DNA of 64,000 nucleotides from Gordonia prachuapensis (GTDB lineage Bacteria > Actinomycetota > Actinomycetes > Mycobacteriales > Mycobacteriaceae): contig NZ_JAZDUE010000003.1 of the NCBI RefSeq assembly GCF_036350515.1, positions 1 to 64,000 on the forward strand, in the 5' to 3' direction. The notes beneath the pieces are model-generated. The model saw only the letters and a program-made list of their open reading frames with translations. It did not search any database and was not told the DNA's origin. Positions within the stretch are counted from its first letter, which is position 1. Each line of letters begins with the position of its first letter. This document shows, in pieces, positions 1-8,183 of the stretch. A program made the translations under genes and the position numbers.

Positions 1-211
1 ACCCGAAGTCGATGTCGAGTTCGTCGTGCAGGACGATCAGGTCCTCGGGGCCCACGGAGTAGAACTTGGCGAGCGGTCCGATCTGACGGCCGGACTCATT
101 CATGTAGCAGCGCGGCTTGGCGACGAGGCCATCGGCGACCATCGCGCCGATGTTGTGCCTCGTCTTCTCGTACTTCGGACCCGGGTTACCCAGTCCGACA
201 ATCAATTTCAC
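1..211 (-). CDS. pth: Peptidyl-tRNA hydrolase, 3' end cut by window edge, internally shortened
   Basis: Pth cleaves peptidyl-tRNA released from stalled ribosomes and is a cytosolic recycling enzyme. A GTG start 18 bp after the rplY stop opens MKLIVGLGNPG, followed by TRHNIG with the catalytic His, then YMNESG and HDELD, which carry the Asn and Asp expected in Pth. The first 70 residues are visible and the rest lies outside the window. Compared with the M. tuberculosis protein as I recall it, about 37 residues should separate RHNIG from AKPRCYMNESG. Here there are only eight (AMVADGLV), an in-frame loss of about 29 residues covering the first helix and core strands. The gene sits directly behind rplY, as in mycobacteria, and is probably cotranscribed. 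Identity is sure; whether it is functional is not. Confidence 0.9.
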   Translation of the reverse strand, partial: MKLIVGLGNPGPKYEKTRHNIGAMVADGLVAKPRCYMNESGRQIGPLAKFYSVGPEDLIVLHDELDIDFG

Positions 212-229
212 TGGTCGTGTGACCCGTGT

Positions 230-865
230 TCACTCGGCCGATTCGTCGGTGGCTTCTTCTTCGGCGCCCGGGGTCTCGGCACCGGCCTCCTCGGCCTCTT
301 CCTCGAGCTCGGAGGTGGTCGGGGCCTCGTTGATCGCGACGATCAGGGTGTCCGGATCGCTGATCAGGGTGACACCCTCGGGCAGGGCCAGATCCGAGGC
401 GTGCACGGCGTTGCCGGCCTCCACGCCCTCGACGTCGACGGTGATCTGCTCCGGGATCGACAGCGCGTCGGCCTCGATCTCGACGGTGCTGGCGTCCTGG
501 GTGACCAGGGTGCCGGGTGCGGCCTCGCCCTCGACGACGACGTAGACCTCGACGGTGACTTTCTCGCCGCGGCGGATGACGAGCAGGTCGGCGTGCTCGA
601 TGTAGTTGCGGATCGGGTGGACGTCGACCTGCTTGGTCAGCGCGAGCTGGCTGGAGCCGTCGATGTCGAGATCGATGACGGCGTTGACGCCGTTGGCGCG
701 CAGGATGGCGGCGAACTCGAGGGCCGGCAGGTTGAGGTGCTGCGGGTCGGTGCCGTGGCCGTACAGGACGGCGGGAACCTTGCCCTCGCGACGGGCGCGG
801 CGGGCAGCGCCCTTGCCCTTCTCGGTGCGGGTGGTGACAGACAGCTTCGCGGTCTGGTTGGCCAT
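230..865 (-). CDS. rplY: 50S ribosomal protein L25 / general stress protein Ctc
   Basis: This 211-residue protein is the long (CTC-type) form of L25, which binds 5S rRNA in the large ribosomal subunit. The N-terminal L25 domain (about residues 5-95) has the basic segment KGAARRARREGKVPAVLYG. It is followed by a beta-rich TL5/CTC domain (about 100-185) and a very acidic, Ala/Glu-rich tail of about 30 residues ending in DESAE. The start is supported by an AGGAG ribosome-binding site a few bases upstream of ATG. It is first in an apparent rplY-pth operon, the same order as Rv1015c-Rv1014c. A short stem-loop lies just upstream in the leader. Confidence 0.96.
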   Translation of the reverse strand: MANQTAKLSVTTRTEKGKGAARRARREGKVPAVLYGHGTDPQHLNLPALEFAAILRANGVNAVIDLDIDGSSQLALTKQVDVHPIRNYIEHADLLVIRRGEKVTVEVYVVVEGEAAPGTLVTQDASTVEIEADALSIPEQITVDVEGVEAGNAVHASDLALPEGVTLISDPDTLIVAINEAPTTSELEEEAEEAGAETPGAEEEATDESAE

Positions 866-883
866 TGATCTTCTCCTCTTCGG

Positions 884-902
884 GCGGTTCGAGCTGAACC
901 GC
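884..902 (-). promoter_or_regulatory. Small stem-loop in the rplY leader
   Basis: Two perfectly complementary 7-base arms (GCGGTTC and GAACCGC) with a 5-base loop lie about 20 bases upstream of the rplY start, just ahead of its ribosome-binding site. The position would suit translational control of a ribosomal-protein mRNA, but no known leader motif is recognised. It may be a chance hairpin in GC-rich DNA. Confidence 0.3.
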
Positions 903-1146
903 GGTGGTTCTCATCGGTCACGTCGAAGGCGGCAACCGTGAACCACAGCGCAGGAGAACCCTGCGGAGGAGTCCGCGATGGTCGCGCCGATTACGGTGAC
1001 TTCTCACCCTCGCCGTGACAACGATGGTCAGGATAGCCCACGGCCTGGGCCGATGTCACATCGCCGCTGGTCGGTGTTCGGGCGGTGGCAACGGCCGCGT
1101 TCTCTCGGGCCAATCCGTGAGCCACCGTCACGGCATACTGTCGGAC

Positions 1147-1590
1147 ATGACCTCACAGACACCCACAGGGATCGTCACCCGGCTGCTCGACGGGTTCGCG
1201 CGCGACGACGTGTCCGGTGCGCTCGAGTCCATCTCCGACGGCATCGAGTACACGAACGTGTCGATGCCGACCGTTCACGGGAAACGGGCGGTGGCCAAGA
1301 TCTTTCGGCGTGTGGAGAAGGCCTCCTGGATGGGCTTCAACTACCGGATGATCAACGTCGCCGAGGAAGGTTCGGTGGTGCTGACCGAACGCATCGACGA
1401 ACTACGCCTGGGCCCGATCGTGCTGCAGTTCTGGGTGTGCGGCCGGTTCGAGGTCCGCGACGCGCAGATCGTGGTATGGCGCGACTATTTCGACTACTTC
1501 GACATGGCAAAGGGCCTCGCCAAGGGCGTGGCGGCCCTCATCGTGCCGCGTCTGGTGACCCCGTTGCCGGGTCCTGCCGTCACGACCTAG
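1147..1590 (+). CDS. Limonene-1,2-epoxide hydrolase family protein
   Basis: This 147-residue protein has the size and fold signature of the LEH family (SnoaL/NTF2-like cone), which adds water to epoxides in one step. The usual five active-site residues can be placed by pattern: Tyr35 and Asn37 (in IEYTNV), Arg82 and Asp84 (ERIDEL) and Asp113 (WRDYFDYFD), matching the Arg-Asp-Asp plus Tyr/Asn arrangement of Rhodococcus LEH. The ATG at 1147 is preferred over an upstream extension because the protein then begins with a normal LEH N-terminus (MTSQTPTGIVTRLL). M. tuberculosis has a similar lipid-epoxide hydrolase, EphG. The natural substrate is unknown. It is convergent with arsC, 10 bp away. Confidence 0.82.
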   Translation: MTSQTPTGIVTRLLDGFARDDVSGALESISDGIEYTNVSMPTVHGKRAVAKIFRRVEKASWMGFNYRMINVAEEGSVVLTERIDELRLGPIVLQFWVCGRFEVRDAQIVVWRDYFDYFDMAKGLAKGVAALIVPRLVTPLPGPAVTT

Positions 1591-1600
1591 ACGGCGCGGG

Positions 1601-1951
1601 TCAGAGGATCTCGTCGAGTTTGTCCAGCGGGCGACCGAGACGTGTTCCCTTGGGCGTCACCACGAATGGACGTTCGACGAGAACGGGATTGGCGACCATC
1701 GCGTCGAGGATCTCCTCCTCGCCGGCCGAGGCGAGATCGAGCTCCTTGTAGAGGGCCTCTCGTTTGCGAGCCGCCTGTGCAGCGGTCAGGCCGGCGTCGG
1801 CGAACAGTCGGGTCAGTTGCTCGCGGGTGTAGGGCTGATCGAGGTATTTGACGACCGTCGGGTCGATTCCGGCATCGCGCAGCTTCTCCAGTGCTTTGCG
1901 CGAGGTCGAGCACCGGGGGTTGTGATAGATCGTCGCGTCCACGTCTGACAC
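1601..1951 (-). CDS. arsC: Arsenate reductase, glutaredoxin-coupled ArsC family
   Basis: This 116-residue thioredoxin-fold protein has the ArsC signature YHNPRCSTSRKAL. Cys14 is the presumed arsenate-attacking cysteine, and the C-terminal half has the family's VERPFVVT segment. Such enzymes reduce arsenate to arsenite using glutaredoxin-type thiols. In actinobacteria similar small proteins may be Spx/YffB-like with no arsenate role. There is no arsB/acr3 efflux gene or ArsR repressor nearby, so an arsenic function is not supported by context. It stands alone, convergent with the epoxide hydrolase and downstream of prs. Confidence 0.85.
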   Translation of the reverse strand: MSDVDATIYHNPRCSTSRKALEKLRDAGIDPTVVKYLDQPYTREQLTRLFADAGLTAAQAARKREALYKELDLASAGEEEILDAMVANPVLVERPFVVTPKGTRLGRPLDKLDEIL

Positions 1952-1998
1952 CCTACCGTCTCCGCGCAGGGCCGGGAGAGCGACTCATCCACGAAATG

Positions 1999-2976
1999 CT
2001 AAGCGCTGCCGTTGAACAGGCTCGTCACCGAGCCGTTCTCGAACACCTCACGGATCGTCTGTGCCAGCAGCGGCGCGATGGACAGGACGGTCAGATTCTC
2101 GAAGCGCTTCTCCATCGGGATGGGCAGGGTGTCGGTCGCGATGACCTCCTTGGCTCCGCAGCTCGCCAGCCGCTCGGCGGCCGGGTCGGAGAACACTCCG
2201 TGTGTGGTCGCGATGATGACGTCGCCGGCCCCCGCGTCCTTGAGGACCTTGACCGCTCCGGCGATGGTCCCGCCGGTGTCGATCATGTCGTCGATCAGCA
2301 CACAGGTACGGCCCTCGACCTCACCGACCACACGATTGGACTTGACCTGATTCGGGACCAGCGGGTCGCGGGTCTTGTGGATGAACGCCAGCGGCGCACC
2401 GGCGAGCGCATCCGCCCACTTCTCCGCGACGCGCACACGACCGGAGTCGGGCGAGACCACGGTGACGTTGTCGGTGCCGTAGCTGTCGCGGACGTACTCG
2501 GCGAGCTGGCCGAGGGCATGCATGTGGTCGACCGGACCGTCGAAGAAGCCCTGGATCTGATCGGTGTGCAGGTCGACGGTGATGATCCGGTCGGCGCCCG
2601 CGGCCTTGAGCAGATCGGCGATCAGGCGCGCGGAGATGGGCTCACGGCCACGATGCTTCTTGTCCTGGCGCGCATAGGGATAGAAGGGAAGGATCACGCT
2701 GATCCGCTTGGCCGATCCACGCTTGAGCGTGTCGATCATGATCAGTGCCTCCATCACCCACTGGTTGAGCGGGAACGGGCAGCTCTGCAGGACGAACGCG
2801 TCGGAACCGCGAACCGACTCCTCGAAGCGGACGAAGATCTCGCCATTGGCGAAGTCCCGCGCGGTCTGCGGGGTCACCTTGATGCCGAGTTCATCGGCGA
2901 CAGCCTGTGCCAGGTCGGGATGGGCGCGGCCTGAGAACAGCATCAAGTTCTTCTGGTTGTCCGTGGTCCAGGTCAT
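1999..2976 (-). CDS. prs: Ribose-phosphate pyrophosphokinase
   Basis: This enzyme makes PRPP from ribose-5-phosphate and ATP, feeding purine, pyrimidine, His, Trp and decaprenyl-phosphoribose (arabinan) synthesis. The 325-residue protein has the class I landmarks: the flexible catalytic segment YPYARQDKKHRGREPIS, the metal-binding VDLHTDQIQGFF and the PRPP loop CVLIDDMIDTGGT. It lies 30 bp downstream of glmU in the same direction, as in M. tuberculosis (Rv1018c-Rv1017c), so the two are probably cotranscribed. Confidence 0.97.
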   Translation of the reverse strand: MTWTTDNQKNLMLFSGRAHPDLAQAVADELGIKVTPQTARDFANGEIFVRFEESVRGSDAFVLQSCPFPLNQWVMEALIMIDTLKRGSAKRISVILPFYPYARQDKKHRGREPISARLIADLLKAAGADRIITVDLHTDQIQGFFDGPVDHMHALGQLAEYVRDSYGTDNVTVVSPDSGRVRVAEKWADALAGAPLAFIHKTRDPLVPNQVKSNRVVGEVEGRTCVLIDDMIDTGGTIAGAVKVLKDAGAGDVIIATTHGVFSDPAAERLASCGAKEVIATDTLPIPMEKRFENLTVLSIAPLLAQTIREVFENGSVTSLFNGSA

Positions 2977-3006
2977 GAAAACTCTTCTGCTAGAGGTGTG
3001 CTGCGG

Positions 3007-4488
3007 TCAGGCGCCGTGCTGCGGGCCTGCCGGGCGGTCGGTCTGTTGGGCATCGAGCGCGGCGCGGGCCGACTCGCTGTCCGGGCGCTTGCGCACCACC
3101 CAGTTCTCGATATTCCGTTGTTCTCCTGCCGACACCGCGAGCGCACCGGCCGGGACGTCGTCCCGCAAAACCGTACCCGCTCCGGTGTAGGCGCCGTCCC
3201 CGACCTGCACAGGTGCGACAAACATGTTGTCAGAACCGGTGCGGCAATGGGACCCGATCACAGTACGGTGTTTCGTCACGCCGTCATAATTGACGAAGAC
3301 GCTCGATGCGCCGATGTTGGAGTGCTCGCCGATCGTGGCGTCGCCGACGTACGTGAGGTGCGGGATCTTCGAGCCCGCACCGATGTCGGCTTTCTTCGTC
3401 TCCACGAACGTGCCGATCTTGCCGCCCACGCCGAGATGGGTGCCGGGCCGCAGATAGGCGAATGGTCCGACGGTGGCGTTCGCGCCGATCTCGGACTCGC
3501 TTCCGTGGGTGCGGATCACCGAAGCGCCGGACCCGACGGTGACGTCACGAAGGGTTGTGTCGGGCCCGATGACCGCGTCGTCGCCGATGTCGGTGGCGCC
3601 CTGCAATTGCGTGCCCGGCTCGATCCGGACGTCGACACCCAGGGTCACGTCGACGTCGATCCACGTGCTGGTCGGATCGACGACGGTCACGCCCGCGAGT
3701 TGATGCCGGCGGATGATGCGCCGGTTGAGTTCGGCGGCGAGATCGGCGAGTTGGGCGCGGTCGTTACAGCCGGCGACGAGCATCGGGTCGTCGACGGTCA
3801 GCGCGTGGATCGAGAGGTCGGCGTCGCGGGCGATCTCGATCACGTCGGTCAGGTAGTACTCACCCTGCGCGTTGTCGGTGGACAGGTGCATGAGTGCCGC
3901 GCGGAGGAAGAGGGCGTCGAACGCGTACACCCCGGCGTTGACCTCGGTGATCGCGCGCTGCCGGTCGGTGGCGTCCTTGTGCTCGACGATGGCCTGCACC
4001 ATTGAATCGTTGGTGCGGATGATCCGCCCGTACCCGGTGGGGTCGGGCGCGCGGAAACTGGTCAGAGTGACCGCGGCGCCGCCGTGGGAGTTGTGGGCGG
4101 TGACCAGTGCGTCGAGGGTGGCGCTGTCGAGAAGCGGCAGGTCGGCGGCCATCACCACGATGGTGCCGGCGAAATCGTCGGGCACAGCCGACAGGCCTGC
4201 GCGGGCCGCATGGCCGGTGCCGTGCGGCTGATCCTGGATGGCGATCGCGATCTCGCGGTCGAGGTCGTCGGCGATGTCGGCGATCGCGGCGCTCACGCGT
4301 TCCCGCTCGTGCCCGACCACGGCGATGAGGTCGGTCGGATCGATGCCCGCAGCACCGTGCAGGGCGTGGCCGACCAACGGTCGCCCGGCGATGCCGTGGA
4401 GGATCTTGGGGGTCTTCGACTTCATCCGGGTTCCCGCACCTGCGGCGAGGACGATCACTGCGGTGGGGGGCGTGGACGGCTCCGTCAT
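3007..4488 (-). CDS. glmU: Bifunctional UDP-N-acetylglucosamine pyrophosphorylase / glucosamine-1-phosphate N-acetyltransferase
   Basis: GlmU acetylates glucosamine-1-phosphate and then uridylates it to UDP-GlcNAc for peptidoglycan and arabinogalactan linker synthesis. The N-terminal nucleotidyltransferase domain begins with LAAGAGTRMKSKTPK. The C-terminal half is a left-handed beta-helix of hexapeptide repeats (about residues 265-470) with the acetyltransferase segment KKADIGAGSKIPHL and the conserved VNYDGV. The 493-residue length fits the family. The start MTEPSTPP was chosen because the Rossmann strand follows within 10 residues. The frame stays open for a further 1 kb upstream, but that stretch lies opposite the fabG-like gene and tRNA-Gln and is not coding. 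First gene of glmU-prs. Confidence 0.97.
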   Translation of the reverse strand: MTEPSTPPTAVIVLAAGAGTRMKSKTPKILHGIAGRPLVGHALHGAAGIDPTDLIAVVGHERERVSAAIADIADDLDREIAIAIQDQPHGTGHAARAGLSAVPDDFAGTIVVMAADLPLLDSATLDALVTAHNSHGGAAVTLTSFRAPDPTGYGRIIRTNDSMVQAIVEHKDATDRQRAITEVNAGVYAFDALFLRAALMHLSTDNAQGEYYLTDVIEIARDADLSIHALTVDDPMLVAGCNDRAQLADLAAELNRRIIRRHQLAGVTVVDPTSTWIDVDVTLGVDVRIEPGTQLQGATDIGDDAVIGPDTTLRDVTVGSGASVIRTHGSESEIGANATVGPFAYLRPGTHLGVGGKIGTFVETKKADIGAGSKIPHLTYVGDATIGEHSNIGASSVFVNYDGVTKHRTVIGSHCRTGSDNMFVAPVQVGDGAYTGAGTVLRDDVPAGALAVSAGEQRNIENWVVRKRPDSESARAALDAQQTDRPAGPQHGA

Positions 4489-4617
4489 GTGGCCCGATAG
4501 TACGCAGTCGATCCGCCGGCGAGGCCTGCGCCCGTCACGCGATACCGAGCAATTGTTCGGGCCTGATAGAAACAGAGACGACCAGACCTGTCCCAGACCA
4601 ACGGAGGTACACACCCG

Positions 4618-5373
4618 ATGAGCACTCAGAAAGTCGCGATCGTCACCGGAGCCGCACGCGGTATCGGCGCCGGAGTCGCCAAGCGTTTGGCGTCCGACGG
4701 CATGGCTGTCGCCGTTCTGGACCTGAACGAGGACTCCTGCGCCGACACCGTCAAGGCCATCACCGATGCCGGCGGCAAGGCGATCGCCATCGGAGCCGAC
4801 GTGTCCAGCGAGGAGTCGGTGGCAGCCGCGGTCGCCAAGGTGGTCGACGAACTCGGCGCACCGACGGTGCTGGTGAACAACGCCGGCATCATCCGCGACA
4901 ACATGCTCTTCAAGATGACCGTCGACGACTGGGACGCGGTCATGGGTGTGCATCTGCGTGGCGCCTTCAACATGAGCAAGGCCTGCCAGAAGCACATGGT
5001 CGACGCCGGCTGGGGCCGCATCGTCAACCTGTCGAGCACCTCGGCGCTGGGCAACCGCGGCCAGGCAAACTACTCGGCAGCCAAGGCCGGCATGCAGGGC
5101 TTCACCAAGACCCTCGCGATCGAGCTGGGCAAGTTCGGCGTCACCGCCAACGCCATCGCCCCCGGCTTCATCGCCACCGAGATGACCGCCGCGACCGCCG
5201 AGCGCATGAAGGTGTCGTTCGACGACTTCAAGGCCGCCGCCGCCAAGGAGATCCCGGTGAACCGTGTCGGCGAGCCGGAGGACATCGCGCATCTCGCGTC
5301 GTTCTTCGCCAGCGAGGGCGCCGGCTTCATCTCCGGCCAGGTGGTCTACGCTGCCGGCGGTCCGAAGGACTGA
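4618..5373 (+). CDS. fabG: SDR-family 3-oxoacyl-ACP reductase-like protein
   Basis: This 251-residue short-chain dehydrogenase resembles FabG (NADPH-dependent 3-ketoacyl-ACP reductase). It has the cofactor motif TGAARGIG at residues 10-17, NNAG at 87-90 and a catalytic Ser139-Tyr152-Lys156 set within NLSSTSALG and YSAAKAG. The C-terminus GGPKD is normal. The ATG has a strong GGAGG site about 10 bases upstream. It is divergent from glmU. The FabG label is a family-level assignment, because many actinobacterial paralogues act on other ketones or on acyl-CoA, and no fatty-acid synthesis genes flank it. Confidence 0.85.
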   Translation: MSTQKVAIVTGAARGIGAGVAKRLASDGMAVAVLDLNEDSCADTVKAITDAGGKAIAIGADVSSEESVAAAVAKVVDELGAPTVLVNNAGIIRDNMLFKMTVDDWDAVMGVHLRGAFNMSKACQKHMVDAGWGRIVNLSSTSALGNRGQANYSAAKAGMQGFTKTLAIELGKFGVTANAIAPGFIATEMTAATAERMKVSFDDFKAAAAKEIPVNRVGEPEDIAHLASFFASEGAGFISGQVVYAAGGPKD

Positions 5374-5429
5374 TCTGGTTCCGGCCAGAACTGCGCAGCG
5401 ACGCTGTGGCACAATCGTCTGCGCAGTAT

Positions 5430-5501
5430 TCCCCCATGGTGTAATCGGCAACACTTCTGATTTTGGTTCAGGCATTCCAGGTTCGAGTCCTGGTGGGGGA
5501 G
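5430..5501 (+). tRNA. tRNA-Gln (UUG anticodon)
   Basis: A 72-base cloverleaf. The acceptor arms TCCCCCA and TGGGGGA pair over seven bases, the D-arm is typical of Gln tRNA, the anticodon stem encloses TTTTGGT with anticodon TTG, and the T-arm contains GTTCGAGTC. CCA is not encoded. It reads CAA codons. It lies 57 bp after the fabG-like gene and directly before a copy of a dispersed repeat, at the border between conserved core genes and the accessory block. Confidence 0.95.
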
Positions 5502-5527
5502 CAAACGTCCGGTGCGCTCGCGTCCCA

Positions 5528-5576
5528 CCTGGTCCCTGTGACGCCCCTCGCAAGCTCGGGGCTCCTCAGGGTTCGG
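5528..5576 (+). repeat. Short copy of the dispersed 44-bp/166-bp repeat family
   Basis: This stretch reads CCTGGTCCCTGTGACGCCCC and continues into CTCGGGGCTCCTCAGG. It matches the core of the repeat units found at 14.5-18.1 kb, with a few substitutions and the middle palindrome missing. It lies between tRNA-Gln and the 3' end of the ABC operon, where it could help end transcription. Confidence 0.75.
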
Positions 5577-5586
5577 TGGTGGAGAC

Positions 5587-7248
5587 TCAGACCTCGGCGA
5601 CCGCATGCCTCCTCCGCTGCACCACCGGATCCGGATAGGGCACAGCCTCGACCAGCGCTCGCGTGTAGGCATCGGTCGGCGTGGTGAGAACCGTGCGGGC
5701 ATCACCGGTCTCGACGACCCGGCCACCCCGCAGCACCACCACACGGTCGGCGACCCGTTCGACGACGGCGAGATCGTGACTGATGAAGATCGCCGCGAAG
5801 CCGAACTCCTCCTGCAGGTCGGCGAAGAGGTCGAGCACCCGCGCCTGCACCGACACGTCGAGGGCACTGGTCGGTTCGTCGGCGATCAGCAGTTCCGGGT
5901 CCGCCGAGAGCGCACGGGCAAGTGCCACCCGCTGGCGTTGACCGCCGGACAGTTCGTGCGGCAACCGGTCGGCGAACGGGCGGGGGAGGGCCACTGCGGA
6001 CAGGAGATCGGCAACCCGCGCGTCGCGCTCGGTGCGCGTACCGATGTCCTGGATCTCGAGTGGTTCCCGAATGGACTCGGCGACGGTGAATCGCGGATCG
6101 AGGGACGCGCTCGGGTCCTGCGGGACGAAGGCGAGCTTGCGGCGGATCGCCCTCAGCTGCCCGCGCGGGAGCGTTGCGATAGTGTCGCCGTCGATCAGGA
6201 TACGGCCGGCGCGGGCGGGAACGAGGCCGCCGATCGCGCGGCCGAGTGTGGTCTTGCCCGAACCGGATTCACCGACCACGCCCACCACCTCGCCGCGGCG
6301 GACGGTGAACGAGACGTCGTCGAGGGCGGTCCGTGGTGCGGCGCCGAACCGTCCGGGGTGAGTGACCGTGATGTTCTCGACGGCGAGGACAGGTCGGTCG
6401 TCGGTGCCTGCCGGCACGGAGCCGTCGGATACCGCACCGTCGAGACCGTCATGCAGCCGCGGTACCGCGGCGAGTAGCTGCCGGGTGTACGGCTGGGTCG
6501 GATGCGCGAAGATCTCGTGCACGTCACCGCTTTCCACGACCTCACCCAGCTGGACCACCACCACACGGTCGGCGATGTCGGCGACGACACCGAGATTGTG
6601 TGTGATCAGCAGGATTCCGGCGCTGGTGCGATCCCGCAACCGGCGGAGCAACCCCAGGATCTCCTGCTGCACCGACACGTCGAGCGCCGTGGTCGGCTCG
6701 TCGGCGAGCAGCAACACGGGATTGTTCGCCAATGCCAGCGCGATCACCACCCGTTGCTTCTGCCCGCCGGAGAGCTGATGGGGGTACTGATCGACTCGGA
6801 CATCGGGTTCGTCGATCTCGACCAGGGTCAGCAACTCGACGGCGCGTCGGCGTGCTTGGGACCGCGACACCCGGCGGTGCGCGCGAAGGGCTTGGCGCAG
6901 CTGCCATCCCACGGTCTGCGACGGGTTCAGTGCGGTCTGCGGTTCCTGGAAGACCATCGCGACCCGGTCGCCTCGCAACGATCGCAGTTGGGCTTCGGAG
7001 GCGTCGAGCACCTCGACCCCGTCCACGCGCACCGATCCGGACGCGTGCGCGGCGGTCGGCAGCAGCCCGATGGCCGCCTGTGCGGTGATCGTCTTGCCGG
7101 AACCGGATTCGCCCACCAGTGCCAGGATCTCACCGCGATCGACGTGCAGACTGATGCCCGACACGGCCGGTCGGGGGTAGTCGAAACGGACACGCAGGTC
7201 ATCGACGGCGAGTGCCGGCGGACGCGGGTGTGTGTTGTCGGTGGTCAT
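5587..7248 (-). CDS. Peptide/nickel-type ABC transporter ATP-binding protein, fused DppD-DppF
   Basis: This single 553-residue polypeptide carries two complete ABC ATPase domains, normally two separate subunits. Domain 1 (about residues 10-260) has Walker A GESGSGKT, signature LSGGQKQR and Walker B LLADEPT. Domain 2 (about 285-540) has GESGSGKT, LSGGQRQR and LIADEPTSALD. Each ends with the oligopeptide-family C-terminal extension (HPTQPYTRQLL and TPTDAYTRALV). It energises import through the two permeases encoded upstream. Its start overlaps the DppC-like stop by 4 bp (ATGA), showing translational coupling in a four-gene operon. Fused forms of this type are common in actinobacteria. The substrate is not evident; peptides, nickel or organosulfur compounds are possible. 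Confidence 0.92.
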   Translation of the reverse strand: MTTDNTHPRPPALAVDDLRVRFDYPRPAVSGISLHVDRGEILALVGESGSGKTITAQAAIGLLPTAAHASGSVRVDGVEVLDASEAQLRSLRGDRVAMVFQEPQTALNPSQTVGWQLRQALRAHRRVSRSQARRRAVELLTLVEIDEPDVRVDQYPHQLSGGQKQRVVIALALANNPVLLLADEPTTALDVSVQQEILGLLRRLRDRTSAGILLITHNLGVVADIADRVVVVQLGEVVESGDVHEIFAHPTQPYTRQLLAAVPRLHDGLDGAVSDGSVPAGTDDRPVLAVENITVTHPGRFGAAPRTALDDVSFTVRRGEVVGVVGESGSGKTTLGRAIGGLVPARAGRILIDGDTIATLPRGQLRAIRRKLAFVPQDPSASLDPRFTVAESIREPLEIQDIGTRTERDARVADLLSAVALPRPFADRLPHELSGGQRQRVALARALSADPELLIADEPTSALDVSVQARVLDLFADLQEEFGFAAIFISHDLAVVERVADRVVVLRGGRVVETGDARTVLTTPTDAYTRALVEAVPYPDPVVQRRRHAVAEV

Positions 7249-8183
7249 CGGCGAAGCCTCCGGTCATGGGAAATGGATTGTGCGATGAGGTAGAAGCCCA
7301 GCACCAGGATCGACACGGCGATCAGCGGTCCGAGCGAGAACCACGGATTGGTCTCCAGGTAGCCGTTGCCCCCAGCCAGGATCGAACCCAACGAGGGGGC
7401 AGGTGCGACCACGCCGATACCGAGATAGCTGAGCGCGCCCTCGATGAAGACCGCCAGTGACAGCGACAGCGCGAATTGCACCGACAGCGCCTCCAGCGAG
7501 TGCGGAAGCACATGGCGCAGCAGGATGCGCGACGTCGTCGCGCCGCTCACCCGGGCGGCCTCGACGTAGGGGAGTTCCCGCACACGCAGCACCGAGGTGC
7601 GGGTGAGCCGGCCGAAGATCGGGATCTCGGCGAGGGCGATGACGACACCCACGGTCACCGCGCCCGGGCCGAGGATCGCGGTGAGCGTGATACCGAGGAT
7701 GAGTGCGGGGAACGCGAGGATCACGTCGAACACGCGTTGAGCGATGACGTCGGAGGCGGGGTGGGTGACGGTGGCCAGGCCGGCGACCACGCCGAGCGCG
7801 GCGCCGATGGGGACCGCGAGGAAGATGATCAGCAGGTCGATACGGATACCGTAGAGGACCCGGGTCGCGATGTCCCGGTTGACGTCATCGGTGCCGAACC
7901 AGTGATCGAGGCTCGGCTGCAGGAGATAGGCGCCGTCGATCTGCTGATCGGGTGCATACGGGGTGAACAGGGGACCGATTGTCCCGCAGAGGATCACGGT
8001 GATCACGAGGATGCTGCCGACCAATCCGGTGCCGTGCAGCAGGCTGCGCCACAACGGTGTCCGGGGATGACGAGCCTCCCGGTCGCCGGGGCTCTCCGGC
8101 AGCAGGCCGGGAACGAGGTCCGGGTCCTCGGCGTTCGGCCCGGCCGCCACCGTGGTGGTTGTGCTGCTCTGATCTGTGGTCAT
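7245..8183 (-). CDS. ABC transporter permease, DppC/OppC type
   Basis: A 312-residue inner-membrane permease with an N-terminal cytoplasmic segment, the OppC N-terminal transmembrane region (about residues 50-75) and a five-helix BPD_transp_1 core. The family segment YAPDQQIDG followed by HWFGTDDVNRDIATRVLYG is diagnostic of DppC/OppC subunits. The EAA loop reads EAARVSGATTSRILLRHVLP. It overlaps the permease stop upstream and the ATPase start downstream by 4 bp each, so the four genes form one tightly coupled operon. Confidence 0.92.
   Translation of the reverse strand: MTTDQSSTTTTVAAGPNAEDPDLVPGLLPESPGDREARHPRTPLWRSLLHGTGLVGSILVITVILCGTIGPLFTPYAPDQQIDGAYLLQPSLDHWFGTDDVNRDIATRVLYGIRIDLLIIFLAVPIGAALGVVAGLATVTHPASDVIAQRVFDVILAFPALILGITLTAILGPGAVTVGVVIALAEIPIFGRLTRTSVLRVRELPYVEAARVSGATTSRILLRHVLPHSLEALSVQFALSLSLAVFIEGALSYLGIGVVAPAPSLGSILAGGNGYLETNPWFSLGPLIAVSILVLGFYLIAQSISHDRRLRR

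Noticed and set aside
1601..1951. Arsenic-resistance operon
   Set aside because: Only an ArsC-fold gene is present, with no efflux pump, ArsR or ArsA-type neighbour.
4489..5553. Possible 355-residue N-terminal extension of GlmU on the minus strand
   Set aside because: It lies opposite the fabG-like gene and tRNA-Gln; GlmU homologues begin at the nucleotidyltransferase motif just after 4488.
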